A DNA stretch of 64,000 bases. Source: Eustoma russellianum. Its lineage: Eukaryota > Streptophyta > Magnoliopsida > Gentianales > Gentianaceae. The notes below the pieces were generated by a model. The model saw only the letters and a list, made by a program, of their open reading frames with translations, ran no database searches and was not told where the DNA came from. A program made the position numbers and the translations under genes. Numbering within the stretch: position 1 is the first letter of the stretch; each line of letters opens with the position of its first letter. Below, in pieces: positions 11,101 through 22,204 of this stretch. The DNA is taken from NCBI GenBank assembly GCA_036186865.1, contig AP025041.1, positions 38,496,257-38,560,256 of the forward strand. Reading direction: 5' to 3'.

Positions 11101-11599
11101 TGCAAACGCGTTGCTTAATAAAAAAGGCATATCAGGCATAGATCTCGAGTCACTTGCTTACCCTAGAGGAATATGAAGTTGGATACTCATCAAACAAAAA
11201 GAGTGCGGCGAGGACTTGAAGATCTCTCTCAGAGTTGACTGATTTGTTTCAGAGAGTGGGAATAAAAATATAATCCAGCTTGCACTCTACACATCAATGG
11301 GTATTGAGATCTCTAGGAAAATATGTGGATTCCTCGACCTCAACTCTCATCAATCCTAGAGATTTTTCAAGGTTTGTCTCCATTCTTTTGCTTTTACTAT
11401 TGTATGTTTAATAAGCATCTCTATGAAAATATAGTGTCCCGTGGAAGGCAATCCGATGTTGTAGGTTTTGCACAAAAATTTTCTTTCTTTTTTTAATTAT
11501 TATTGTTTTGGTTTTAATAGAAAAACCTACAAAGATTCACATATATGTTTTGTTAGAACATACGTATCGAGAAATCTTATAAAGGCTGAATCTTGTGTC
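11101..11599. other. No gene seen; lead-in to the NLR pseudogene
   Basis: AT-rich sequence with T-rich tracts. It may include decayed promoter or intron of the downstream NLR, but no motif proves this. Confidence 0.35.
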
Positions 11600-12131
11600 T
11601 TCTGATGTGCTGCAGATCAAATTTTCCAGCCCTGATGTTGCAGCCCTTTTCATTAGATTCATGTATTATGTTCCCAGATCAAATTTATCCCTTTTGCAAA
11701 ACATCATAGGTTGGATATTGGAGAGGAACCGTCTATATCCCTTCTCAATGACCTCTTGCAGCTGAAAATAGAGCAAAAAAGAAAACATACTTGGTCAGAA
11801 GTTGTCAATTTGGCATACAAAACAGAATTTGTCATCAATTTGTCTTCGATCCTTGGACATCCGGCCCTCTACAGTATGTTTTATTTGTCTAACATTCTAG
11901 ACGGAACTGTGTGTGTCCAGAGCAAGCTCAAGAGGATGAAAGACAAAAAGGACAAGAAGTTGTATCACACTGGAATCATGCCCTGTTCAGGATTCCATTT
12001 GGTCGCGGGTGCTGAGGATGAGGAAGAGAATATTTCAATCGATTTAGAAGAGGATTTGCAGTTACTGACATAGTCAACATTGTTGGTATGGGTGGTTTAG
12101 GTAAACTCGTTTTGGCCTTTCAATTAATGAT

Positions 12132-12440
12132 GTTACCTTGTAGTAATGGATGATATAAAACGATATATGGGACATGGTGTCCAATTCTACTGGATGACAT
12201 CGATGATATATGGGATATCATGAGATGATATATGAGAAATTAGTCCTGCGATGGACGATTTAGATGATGTCTGGGACGCGATGTTCATTGAAATAGACAT
12301 CATAGACGGTATCTGGGAGATATTATCGTAATTGACAACATATGGGATATTAGACCCATCTTAATAGACGACATATGAGATATCATGTAGATGATGTATG
12401 GGATATTAGGTTTAGTGTAATAGATATATAGATGATATCT
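12132..12440 (+). repeat. Degenerate repeats of the kinase-2 codons (gatgatatatgggatat)
   Basis: From the kinase-2 motif onward, the sequence repeats variants of gatgatatatgggatat (Asp-Asp-Ile-Trp-Asp) at irregular spacing of roughly 30-60 bp, about eight to nine times, e.g. near 12205, 12250, 12340, 12370, 12393 and 12430. Spacers differ, so it is not a simple microsatellite. It looks like an old amplification seeded by the NB-ARC coding motif. Confidence 0.6.
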
Positions 12441-12795
12441 GGGACATTCGACAGTGCATAAATGAGGCTAGCTTTCTAGTTCTAGTTATGTGTAGTTCTA
12501 CAACATGATAGTATTGCTCGACTATTTCTTGAAGTTGTGTGATGATGTGAGTACTTCCGTAGATGATGTATTTCTTTGAGCTAGTAGAGCTTGCAATTAA
12601 GTCATCATTGTCGGATGCTGTATAGGTCATTAGCGCATGATGAATACCGGTATGTGGGAGATTAGAGCATGGGATGAAGAATAAAAAGAAGCCTAATTTG
12701 GTTGATTAAAATTGTAAGAAGTTCAATTAGATACTCTTGTACTATGTTGTCTGGAGATATTATTACAATACTTGAGTATTTGATAGCAGGGTTTG

Positions 12796-12859
12796 TCTAC
12801 ATTGAAAAAGTGAGGTGTAAAAGTGAATCTACATTGAAAAAGTGAGGTGTAAAAGTGAA
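12796..12859. repeat. Two-copy 32-bp tandem repeat
   Basis: Two perfect copies beginning tctacattgaaaaagtgagg stand at 12796 and 12828, inside the NLR pseudogene. Confidence 0.9.
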
Positions 12860-13547
12860 TCTGGTGAACGGTTAATTCCACTATTTTGCTGATGTTGGAG
12901 ACTTGTTCATAAATCCAAGATGAAGACCAAATGATTGTGTGCATGATCCAGTTGACAGGTGCCTGATTATTAAGAAAAGTTTCAGTGGTGCTGATGGGAT
13001 GAAAAATAGTCTCATTCATTGGCTAATACGGGAGTTTTTGGTGAGCATAGATGAGATCAGAAAGGCCATATTGGGGCAAATGATGCAATAGCTTCTGTTA
13101 AAGCAAAGCTCAAAATGGTATAATCAAATTATCGTTTAGTCAATGATGCAGCAAGAATCTCTTTTTTTGGTAATACGAATTGGCTCAAAAATTGGATGGG
13201 TCAAGACGCTGTCCGGAGCAGGCGACTGACTAAAGTGCCCGGAGAACCGCGCGAAGTGGTGTAGAATTTGTCCAGTTGATGCTTGGATATGCAGAGTGCT
13301 GCCTTCTCATGATTGGTTATGCAGTGTGGCCAAAACCTTATTGAATGAGCTTTCTTTCAACTCTTAAGAAGCTATCATTATCGGGTTTCTGCCCTCATCC
13401 GGAGGCATATATCAGTAATTGTCAAACTGCTATGTCTTTCTCAGAACTAAAGGGATCTCCGAGGGGGCAAAGATGAGAATTTTAGTACTTATGGAAAATA
13501 TGAACTTCTAATGACAGACCTTGGATTAAATGATAATGGTGCTGCAT

Positions 13548-13665
13548 GAGCTGCAGAAACAGCTTTTTGCAGGGTAAGACTGTTTATATCAGATTGCAAA
13601 GCGATTCTCTCTCCGGACCTTGCACAAATGCGAGAGCTTAGTGCACCGGGAACACCAGAAACATA
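13548..13665 (+). mobile_element. Au-type SINE fragment in the NLR pseudogene
   Basis: Contains gctgcagaaacagctttttg, cagggtaagactg, a middle with ctctccggaccttgcacaaa, and gagcttagtgcaccgggaac. This is the body and 3' end of an Au SINE without the tRNA-like head. It separates two LRR pieces. Confidence 0.65.
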
Positions 13666-13900
13666 AATTCCTCAACCTTAAGACACTTGAAACTGAAGAA
13701 TCTAGACTTGGAAGGGCCGGTCGCAAAAATTGATTAAAACAAATGTGTGGAGGTATCTTGCACGAGGCTTCTTCTGGAGGCTGGATAATCTACCATCCTG
13801 TTCTGGAGGAGCTGGTTGCAGCTGCTCATATTCAGAAAGAACAAATGGATCTGCCATATCAGAATGAGACTTCAAGCTGTAATCTTAGATAGTTTTCATA

Positions 13901-14179
13901 CAAACGTACCATGTTAAATTGCAGCTTTCTCCCCAGGCCTTCCTTCACTTTTCATGGAGGGAGTTTTCTTATGATACGTGATCCTCAGGGCATATAAATG
14001 AAAAAATAGATAGAGGCATATCATTGTAGCAATTATATGTTGTCAATTTCAAGATTTTTTTAATCCTTTTCTTGGTTTGAAGATTGTGTATTCGGGTATT
14101 CGCCTAGTTTTAAGTATTTACTACTGTTCCCATAATTGCATTTTCTTATACTTGCGTATATCATATTAGCTAAATAACA
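13901..14179. other. AT-rich DNA, nothing recognised
   Basis: Follows the last NLR-like codons. No motif or repeat seen. Confidence 0.4.
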
Positions 14180-14300
14180 ACTACAACCATGTTCGGTATA
14201 TTCCGACGACATCAAAAGTTATTGCTAGAGTCTGAGAAGGGTGAGAGACAGACAAACAATACCTTTATCCTAAGACATAGATATCATTTGGTTTACGTAG
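14180..14300 (-). mobile_element. RTE LINE 3' end fragment (minus strand)
   Basis: Plus-strand text acaactacaaccatgttcgg, gtatattccgacgacatc, agagtctgagaagggtgaga and aataccttta is the complement of the RTE tail. It aligns by eye with the fragment at 10220-10375. Diverged, with no duplication seen. Confidence 0.5.
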
Positions 14301-14919
14301 AAACATCTTGTGTGGGTCACTGCGCAAGTCCTCACTCAACCTAGGATGCCGTTAGAACTTATGATTTGCATCTTCTATTATGCTCATTTGGACTTATGGT
14401 TGGAGCGATAGGACCCAGAGCGAGGGATTTCATCTTTGCTTCAAGCATTGGATTAACACAACGCACAAAATCAAGTTTCAACTTTACTAGGCATAAACTC
14501 ATGACTCTACGCTTCGAAGCGCCTATATAGTTTCCATTAAAAGAAATAAAGGTGTTAGAAACAGTATAACTCATTACTAAAGAAATAAGCAACATCTCCA
14601 TCATATTACTAATAGTTGCCTCCCAACTAAAGTGGAAGCTTTCCAATTACAAGAAGATTTGACCATAATAAACGGCATTATTTGTTGGAATGTGATGCAG
14701 CACCTAATAAGACATCCCAACTTTGTATACCATATATTTCATGTTGCAAGGATCTAATATATCTGATAAGAAACCGAAATACCAAAAATGCGATACTTTT
14801 GTTTTGTAAATTAAATTTCATACATGAACCAAAATGGCGGATTTGCAAAATATGCAATCGACCAGACCACCAAGACGATAGTCGAAGCAGAATAGGGATA
14901 AAGATGATTTACAATATAA
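14301..14919. other. No gene seen
   Basis: Short open frames on both strands (95 and 96 aa) resemble nothing I know and have no typical start or splice context. Confidence 0.4.
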
Positions 14920-15290
14920 ACACTAAACTAGTATCAACTTTTAGTAAAAGATGGTTCTATATGACCACCTGAACATGAGACCAGTGTCCTAAGCTAGTAC
15001 AGGAGAAAAAAAAAGTGAGTTTGCCAACCCAAATCAGCTGCACACTAAACTAGTACCAACTTTTAGCAAAAGATGGTTCTATATGACCACCTGACCATAA
15101 GACCAGTGTCCTAAGCTAGTACATGAGAAAAAAAAAAGTGAGTTTGCCAATCCAAATCAGCTGCACACTAAACTAGTACCAACTTTTAGCAAAAGATGGT
15201 TCTATATGACCACCTGACCATAAGACCAGGGTCCTAAGCTAGTACAGGAAAAAAAAAAAGCGAGTTTGCCAACCCAAATCAGCTGCCTGG
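14920..15290. repeat. Three-copy tandem repeat, unit 122-123 bp
   Basis: Copies begin (acactaaactagta) at 14920, 15042 and 15165. Each includes ggttctatatgaccacctga, a purine-rich run (agaaaaaaaaaagtgag) and ccaaatcagctg. Copies differ at few positions, so the amplification is fairly recent. No coding sense. Confidence 0.9.
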
Positions 15291-15540
15291 GGTTATGTTG
15301 GCCTACAAAACAAAACACTAATAGCTTGTGCCCTCAAGTGAACCAAAGAAAGAAAGAAAGGAGGAAAGAATTGACGCGAGTCACTTGAAAGAAAAAACAC
15401 TTAGTTTTCATTTTCGCGGATTAATTTGGCGGACAAGGCCAGTACCGTTCTAACAGGGGTTTCCTGAACCATTGCCAACTAAATTATTCCAACCATGGTG
15501 AGGAGGAACTGAGTCCAGCTCTGCAAAACAAGTTACTTGG
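15291..15540. other. Non-coding DNA, nothing recognised
   Basis: Holds a short (aaag)n microsatellite near 15344-15362. No gene seen. Confidence 0.4.
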
Positions 15541-15549
15541 CATGTCTCC

Positions 15550-15732
15550 CGGGATAGGATCCTCTGACCGTCCCACATGGACGGTAACAAAGGACCGCGC
15601 GACACGTGGCAGTCAGGGAAGGTGGTGAAGCTAGATGCAGGTCACACGCATCTAGCCTCACCACCCCCTTGACTGCCACGTGTCAGGCGGTCACAAAGGA
15701 GATGAGGAAAAGGAGGTTAGAGGATCGCATTC
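15550..15732. mobile_element. Mutator-like MITE, copy 2
   Basis: A 183-bp foldback flanked by the perfect 9-bp duplication catgtctcc (15541-15549 and 15733-15741). Ends are gggataggatcctct and the near complement agaggatcgcattc. The arms carry cgcgacacgtggcagtcagg and its complement (tgactgccacgtgtcaggcg). A 9-bp duplication is typical of Mutator-like elements. Confidence 0.85.
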
Positions 15733-15741
15733 CATGTCTCC

Positions 15742-16019
15742 CACGATTGGCACCAGATGACTTGAAACATCCAAACAAAGATACTAAATTGAAAGATGTG
15801 ACATGAGTTGACAGACAAAAGGGGGTAAGTACAACTTTTGATTTGCTTGAACATGTTTAATACCCTATTAAATCCAAAACTAGTATCAGGACGAGACTAT
15901 TCCGACCACATATTATGTTCTTCCATGACGCTAACGACATCCCAGCGTGCAAAGGAGGTGTATAATCAGGTAATGAAAACCATTGCTCCAAGGTAATGAA
16001 AACCATATTTGGTGGTCGA
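15742..16019. other. Non-coding DNA, nothing recognised
   Basis: A short direct repeat (aggtaatgaaaaccat) stands at about 15969 and 15992. No gene seen. Confidence 0.4.
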
Positions 16020-16118
16020 AAAAGTTTAAGGTAAGGCTGTGTACATCAGATCGCGACGCGATCCGGTCCCTCCCCGAATCCTGAGCAATCGTGAGAGTCT
16101 AGTGCATCGAAAACACCC
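16020..16118 (+). mobile_element. Au-type SINE fragment
   Basis: Contains taaggtaaggctgtgtacat, a middle with gatccggtccctccccgaat, and gagagtctagtgcatcgaaa before acacccttt. This is the 3' half of an Au SINE; the tRNA-like head is gone. Confidence 0.6.
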
Positions 16119-16353
16119 TTTGTACCTTCTCTCTGACAAGCACCAAAGGATCGAAAATTGTCATCGATATGATAACTTACCTAGCAACATGAGCCAAGAA
16201 CCGAATCATGCGATTCCAAGATTGTAAATGAGCATAGGTGATCAAGAAAACTTACCAGGAAAAACATATTCAAGAACAAAATATGTATGATCAAAACCTC
16301 ATCATGCTATAATTTAATCTTAGAAATATTCAACAATGAACCGTCTCTTAGTC

Positions 16354-16527
16354 TGTTTATTAAATCCATTCATTAGTACACTAGCACACCATATTCTACA
16401 TATAGAGCCGGGTGAGACCCCCGAAGCAAACTCTTTATCCTTTGGAATGGAGATATTGTTTGTCTGACTCTCACTCTCCCTAGATCTTACTGCGTTGGGA
16501 TATACTGTGTATGGTTGTTGTTTTTGT
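16354..16527 (+). mobile_element. 5'-truncated RTE LINE, 174 bp, with 15-bp target duplication
   Basis: Flanked by aaccgtctcttagtc at 16339-16353 and 16528-16542, a perfect 15-bp duplication. The body matches the end of the RTE at 63009-63206: acactagcacacc, tagagccgggtgagac, gatattgtttgtctgac and gggatatactgtgtatgg, then a gttgttgttttt tail. Severe 5' truncation, a simple-repeat tail and a long duplication fit target-primed reverse transcription. Confidence 0.85.
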
Positions 16528-16542
16528 AACCGTCTCTTAGTC

Positions 16543-16841
16543 ATTAGAGCCTCATGGACCGATGTCAGATTTCATTTATGGCTTCTTTCACTAGATAAAA
16601 CCTTCTTCAACTCTATGAAATCTATAAAACTAGCGGTTTCTGAATACCCAAAAAACTACATTCCCAAGTTTATGACCAGGCTATGCTTATGAACCCTCTT
16701 ATCGATTGAATTGCCAGTGAATCAAAAATACCAAAGAGAAGAGTTCGATAAATGCATAATACAGTCTGAAGTAATTAGCAGAAGTAAGATGATGGGAATA
16801 GAAGGGAACTGAGCTGTTCCCTAATTTGGTAGCACAGGTAT
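16543..16841. other. Host flank of Gypsy-2, nothing recognised
   Basis: No coding or repeat signal. Ends in ggtat (16837-16841), the left target site of Gypsy-2. Confidence 0.5.
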
Positions 16842-17785
16842 TGATGAGCCAAAAAATATCCCTTGTTAGTCAATAACGGTCAACGTTGAAGTAGGGGTGT
16901 AAAAATGGCTAAGTATGGCGGATCGGCCAGGAAGTTGACCAGGTCACATGCGGACAAATAGTCCATCTCGACCACAGGGTCCCTTGGTCAACTCGGCCAT
17001 GTGGTCTCAGTGCCCCCGGGGGCTAAGGATCTCACCTCGGCCTCAAGGCCTCATCTCGGCCCACAGTACCATCTCGGCCAAAGAGTTATACTCGGTCTCG
17101 GATCCGATCTACCTACTGATCTCGGACCACTTTTAGTGTCGTCAGCTACGAGCATCGCGAAAGGCCCCCAATGCTCTTTTGAGTCGGCCACTTTCATCTC
17201 GGCAAGCTGACCCCACCTCATCAGCCATCTCGGGCACTTCTGAGTGCTTCTAGAGGACTCCATCTCGGTTCTAGGAGTTTACCCTAGGTAATTCTACCAG
17301 GTGAAACTCCCAGTCAGGTGTCCCAAGCTAGCTTACTCAGCTCAGCACCAAGCCACGTGGCGAACATGCAGGAGCGAGAATCATCCAAATAACCTCCTTG
17401 CCTGTCACGATTTCCAGGCTCTGCCCATGCATTGGCCCAAGCCGCCATATAAAAAGGCCGAGCAGCAGGAGAGAGAAAAAAAAAGTAACAACAAGCTTTT
17501 ACAAACTACATTGGGACAACTCACGACAGTTACTCATCTTCTACAAGTGAAAACGCAGGTTTACCAGAAAACCTCAATTTACAAAACCTTCATCATATAT
17601 AAACCTCTCCTAAAATGGCCTTAACTGACTTGATCGTCGGAGGGTATTACCCGGGGCCATAGATCCCGGGTCCCCTGACCCTTTTTTTTTGCGCAGGTCA
17701 GCAACTCGCTTATTAAGGACAACTGACGGAGTTCTAACGGCACCACATCCAACTTTATACTTGGTGATATAATCCGACATCATCA
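16842..17785 (+). repeat. Gypsy-2 5' LTR (944 bp)
   Basis: Starts tgatgagccaaa, ends gacatcatca. Contains many ctcggcc motifs and a TATA box at 17448-17455. Lacks a 21-bp internal duplication present in the 3' LTR (about 27550-27572). Confidence 0.93.
17448..17455 (+). promoter_or_regulatory. TATA box of Gypsy-2 LTR
   Basis: tataaaaa in the context gccgccatataaaaaggccg, in the 3' third of the LTR. The same motif is at 27966-27973 in the 3' LTR. Transcription is expected to start about 30 bp downstream. Confidence 0.7.
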
Positions 17786-17806
17786 TATTGGCGCTAGAAG
17801 GAGGGC
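17786..17806 (+). promoter_or_regulatory. Gypsy-2 primer binding site
   Basis: tattggcgctagaaggaggg directly follows the LTR end. The motif is shared with Gypsy-1 and Gypsy-4. Confidence 0.75.
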
Positions 17807-17868
17807 CCCGAACCTCCGTCATTTAAGTCTTCTTAATCGCACTATTTAAAGCTTTCAAGTCAGCTCAA

Positions 17869-19425
17869 ATGGGAAAAGAAGCACGTGAAGGACTAGGAGA
17901 GTCCTCAAATCTGCACCGTCGAAAAGACACCCGCTCTGTTCATCCTGGACAGGATTCCAAGAGGCCAGAGTCGGAAGCGAAGAAGGTCCCGGTGGTAATC
18001 GCGGATGAGAAAGAGAAGGTCATGAAGTATGTGGCCGAAAATTTGGACGTGTTTGAGGCCGTGGTGGAGCGGCTCAAAGGGAAGCATCCTGAGATGGAAT
18101 ACATGGAGGAGGATTCTACCTCTTTCCACCCAAAGGAGAAGACCCAACGACAATCTTCTCACCACCCTCAAAGTTTTATGGCAAATGCAAGACGAAGTAG
18201 CGACAGAGCCCTTACAGTGGAATCGGTGCCTATACCCAGGCAGCGCCTGGGTGTAAGGCCCCGATCTTTCAAGAGTGTTCATCAGGAGGCTGACCCTCGC
18301 AGGTCGAGGAGTCGACCTGAAGAGCCCAGACCAGAATACATGAGGGTGATCCAAGAAAGCCCATTTTCTTGGGACATCGCGGAGTATTTGGCACCCGACA
18401 ACTTTAAGGTGCCAAAAATGGACACTTATGACGGGACGTCTGATCCAACTGATCATCTTTTCCAGTTTCAGACGGCCATGAGCCTAAAGAATATTCCAGA
18501 TCCGCTCCGCTGCAAGACCTTCCCCATGTATCTGCGGGGAAGGCAAGAAGATAGTTCCAGGAGCTCCCACCTCAGTCGGTGGACTCCTTTAGACAGCTGG
18601 TGCAGAAGTTTAAATCCCAGTTCGTATCAAGTGCGCCGTTTATTAAGAACTCTTCACACTTAATAACTTTGAAGCAAGGTCCTAAAGAGTCTGTGCTGAA
18701 ATATATGCAGCGCTTCTCAGACGAGTCACTGCAGGTCAGTGACCGGAACGAAGGAGTAAAGGCTGCTGCATTCATCAATGGTCTCAGGGCGGGTCGTCTC
18801 TTTTCTCAGCTCGCGGAAGAGGGACCCGCCACGCTGAGGGAGTGCCTGGAAAAGGCGCACCAGTTTGCCCGCGGAGAAGAGGCAAACCGGTTAAAGAAAG
18901 AGGCCGAGCAGAGCACTCGGCATGAAGCTCGGCCTAGTACCAAATTGGACCGAAATGAGGACAAGTGTGATCGGCAGTGCGTTCGATCGCCTTGGGAGCC
19001 GAGGTAAACGAGGACGAGAGGGTCTGCCCCTTCTGGCCTCAAAGGACAGAATCTTAGCTGTCATGGAGAGAGATGGTTTAAGAACGGACCTGAAACCTCT
19101 GGCAGGTCCCAGAGATAAGAGGGATCCGAAGCTGTATTTCCGATATCATCGAGATGTCGGCCATAATATGAAAGATTGTCGGCAACTGGCCCAGGCAATT
19201 CGGAAGCTAATTGAGTTGGGACATCTGAAGCAGTTCTATGACCCACGCTCGCGACTCCATAATCGTCTGAGTTTCCGAAAGAATCCTCAGAAGGATAAGT
19301 GCCGACCTGAGACTCCACCCACATGTCCCAAGTCGGACGATGATGGGGACAGAGACCGACAAGAGGCCGCAGTGCAGCCTCAAATTAACTCTATAATTTA
19401 CACCATCTCTGGAGGGCCGCCTTAG
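17869..19425 (+). pseudogene. Gypsy-2 gag, frameshifted
   Basis: Gag forms the virus-like particle. ATG at 17869 (MGKEAREGLGESSN). The N-terminal part is charged (KVMKYVAENLDVFEAVVERL). The Retrotrans_gag core begins FKVPKMDTYDGTSDPTDHLF. A frameshift near 18541 moves the frame; FIKNSSHLITLKQGPKESV continues in 18579-19007. A second shift moves to 18922-19425 with the His/Cys motif FRYHRDVGHNMKDC, in which the first Cys of the knuckle (CRYH in Gypsy-1) reads Phe. A TAG at 19423 ends the frame just before protease. Confidence 0.88.
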
Positions 19426-19436
19426 CAAAATCAGGG

Positions 19437-21424
19437 GGACCCCAGTACGTCAAGGACGTCATCTAGACCTCCCCCAAAAAAGCGAAGGTTAGCTCGGGAA
19501 CTGGTCTACGGACCAGAGGATTTCATTCCATTAGACTCTAATAATACGGGTCTAGTAATTGGATTGTGTATACATATGGCACCAGACAGAATCGTAGAAG
19601 TACAAAGAGTCTATGTAGATACTGGGAGTGCTATGAATATTATGTACTATCATGTATATAAACAGCTGGGTTTAGCAGACTCCCAAATGACTCCAGTAGC
19701 TTCTCCTTTATTTGGATTCACTGGTATGCCTGTTCGGCCAGCTGGCCTGATCACACTCAGTGTCAGCTTTGGCAAACCCTCGGCTTACCGTTGTTTGTGG
19801 ATGGATTTCGTGGTGGTTAAAGAGAGGTCGGCTTATAATATTCTCTTAGGCCGACCAGCATTGGTAGCTCTGGAGGCTGCAATATCCCCCTTGCATGTCA
19901 GCATGAAGTTTTCTACCCCAGGTGGAGTAGTTACTCTACAAGGGGATATTCCTATAGCCCAAAATTGTTATGCAGTGGCTACCCAAGGGAGTGGGGCCGT
20001 CCAGCAGGTTGTTCTGGATGATCTCATTCCCCCAACTGACGAGCGTTTGCACACAGATGACGCCGTTCAGGAATTCATCCTAGACCCAGGTCGGCCTGAG
20101 AACACTATCAAAATTGGGACCCGGATGCCAGCTGAGACGTTGGCTCAGCTTCAGGGTTTGCTAAGGGAGTTCGCAGAAATCTTCACATGGACAGCAGAGG
20201 ACATGCCCGGGATCCCGACCTCTTTAGCAGAGCATCGGCTTAACGTGGATCCTCAGGTCAGGCCCATTAAGCAGAAGAAAAGAAACTTTGCTCCAGAAAT
20301 AAATAAGGTGATAGCAGGGGAGGTCGAGAAACTCCTAGTGGCAAAGTTCATTGAAGAGGTCTTGTATCCTATTTGGTTGGCCAATCCTGTTGTGGTCCCC
20401 AAACCCGACAAGACTTGGAGAATGTGTGTAGACTACACCGACCTGAACAAGGCATGCCCAAAAATTGTTACCCCTTGCCAAAGATTGACAGATTGGTGGA
20501 TTCCACCTTGGGGTATGAGGTCTTCGATTTCCTTGATGCTTTCAAAGACTATCATCAGATCATGATGGCAAAGGAGGATCAGGAAAAAACTTCCTTTATT
20601 ACGGAGTTTGGCACTTATTGTTATGTCAGCATGCCTTTCGGTCTTAAAAATGCAGGGACCACTTACCAACGTTTGGTCAACTCACTGTTCCGAGATCAAA
20701 TTGGCCGAATTATGGAAGTTTACATTGATGATATGTTGATCAAGAGCAGGACTCTTGATCAGTATATCTCAAACCTCCGAGAAGTATTTAGCATTCTAAG
20801 AGAATCCCGTATGAGGCTGAACCCAAAGAAGTGTACTTTTGGAGTGCGTACGGGAAAGTTTCTTGGATATATGGTTTCCAAGGAAGGGGTACAGGCCAAC
20901 CCGGCCAAAATTGAAGCCTTAGAAAGTATGCACCCACCTCGGAACATCAAAGAGGTTCAGAGGTTGACGGGCCAAATTGCTGCCTTGAGCAGATTTCTTT
21001 CTAAGTCAGCTGAGAGATCACTACCCTTCTTCCGAATCTTGAAGAAACGAACCGTTTTTCTCTGGGATGACCAGTGCCAGAAAGATTTTGATGACCTGAA
21101 AGCACACCTGGCCGAGGTGCCTATGATGACATCTCCTCTACCTGAGGAGACTTTGTACATATATTTATCAACCTGTCATGAGGCAGTGAGCGCAGTTCTG
21201 CTCAGAGAGCAGGATGCTGTTCAGAAACTCATTTACTTCGCTAGCAAGGTTCTGCATGTAGCTGAAGTGCGTTATCCTAATGCTGAAAAAATCATCTTAG
21301 CATTGATAGTGGCGGCAAGAAAGTACCCTATCTTCAAGCTCATCCTATAATCGTGGTGACGGATCAGCCCTTGAAGCAGATTTTATCTCGGCCAGACACT
21401 TAAGGCCGAGCCGCTAAGTGGGCA
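19437..21424 (+). pseudogene. Gypsy-2 protease, reverse transcriptase and first RNase H
   Basis: The same frame as the end of gag reopens after the stop. The protease motif is YVDTGSAMNIMYY near 19612. RT begins about 20140: LANPVVVPKPDKTWRMCVDY, then a frameshift at TDLNKACPK (about 20458). RT continues in 20373-21350 with MPFGLKNAGTTYQRLVNSLF and catalytic YIDDM near 20725. The thumb (FLGYMVSKEGVQANPAKIEA) and RNase H (LYIYLSTCHEAVSAVLLREQ) follow. Another shift at about 21325 and a stop after RPDT end the frame. Confidence 0.88.
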
Positions 21425-22201
21425 ATGGAGCTTGCTGAGTATGACATCAACTATAAGTCACGCACTTCCATTAAAGCTCAAGCTTTGGCTGACTTTCTAG
21501 CTGAAGGGATTTCTGTGGAAGAAGATCCTCCCCCAGCACAAGGTTGGATCTTATATGTAAATGGGTCTTCTTCGAAAGACGGAAGTGGAGCAGGGCTCTT
21601 AATAATTAATCCAAACAAGGAAGAGATGGAGTACGCCTTGCGCTTTGACTTTGAGGCCACTAATAATGAGGCCGAGTATGAGGCTCTGATAGCTGGGCTG
21701 AGTTTAGCTCGTAAACTGGGGGCACAACAAATAACCGCCCGAAGTGACTCGCAGCTCGTAGTTTCTCAGATTAATGGAGACTACGAGGCTAAGGAGGACA
21801 ACATGAAGCGGTATTTGGCTAAGGTTCAACATTTGAAAGGAATGTTTGAACGCTTTATGATAGAGCACATCCCCAGGTCGGCCAACAAACGAGCTGACGC
21901 ACTATCTCGGTTGGCCTCATCCACCTCGGCTACAATTGGGAAGAAGATTGTTGTAGAGCTGGTGAAGCATCGTGCCTTTGATGGAAATGAAGTCTTGCAG
22001 CAAGACTATCATAATACCTGGATGGACGAGATAGTCACTTATCTGCAACATCAGACCCTGCCCGAGGACAAGTCACAAGCTCGGCGTCTCCGCCTGAAAG
22101 CTTCCAGGTACGCACTCTTTAACGATCACTTGTACAGAAAATCTTTTTCTCAGCCGTGGTTGCGGTGCGTACCTGAGGACGAGGGAGATTACATTCTCTG
22201 A
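21425..22201 (+). pseudogene. Gypsy-2 second RNase H and integrase linker
   Basis: 258 codons. WILYVNGSSSKDGSGAGLL has Asn where the first catalytic Asp is expected (Gypsy-1 has MDGSS). Then EATNNEAEYEALIAGL (Glu), ARSDSQLVVSQINGDYEAK (Asp) and HIPRSANKRADALSRLAS with the final Asp. The second half is the linker before integrase. It ends in TGA (DYIL stop) where Arg is expected, since the integrase zinc domain continues in frame. This extra RNase H is the lineage marker. Confidence 0.88.
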
Positions 22202-22204
22202 GAG

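Larger units (their letters stand above)
11600..13900 (+). pseudogene. CC-NBS-LRR (NLR) disease-resistance pseudogene
   Basis: Intact members are intracellular immune receptors. Pieces occur in the correct order. 11711-12073 encodes a 120-aa N-terminal region with AYKTEFVINL and LVAGAEDEEENI, like the segment before NB-ARC in Solanaceae R1-type proteins. Next comes the P-loop IVGMGGLGK (about 12080-12110), with the catalytic Thr after Lys replaced by Leu. The kinase-2 motif LVVMDDI (about 12132) follows almost at once, so RNBS-A is deleted. The winged-helix end is recognisable twice at 12890-13060 (HKSKMKT; SLIHWLIREFL). LRR pieces follow: STLKKLSLSGFCPHPE near 13358 and STLRHLKLKNLDLEG near 13665. 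Stops, frameshifts and an inserted Au SINE (13548-13665) confirm it is dead. Confidence 0.75.
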
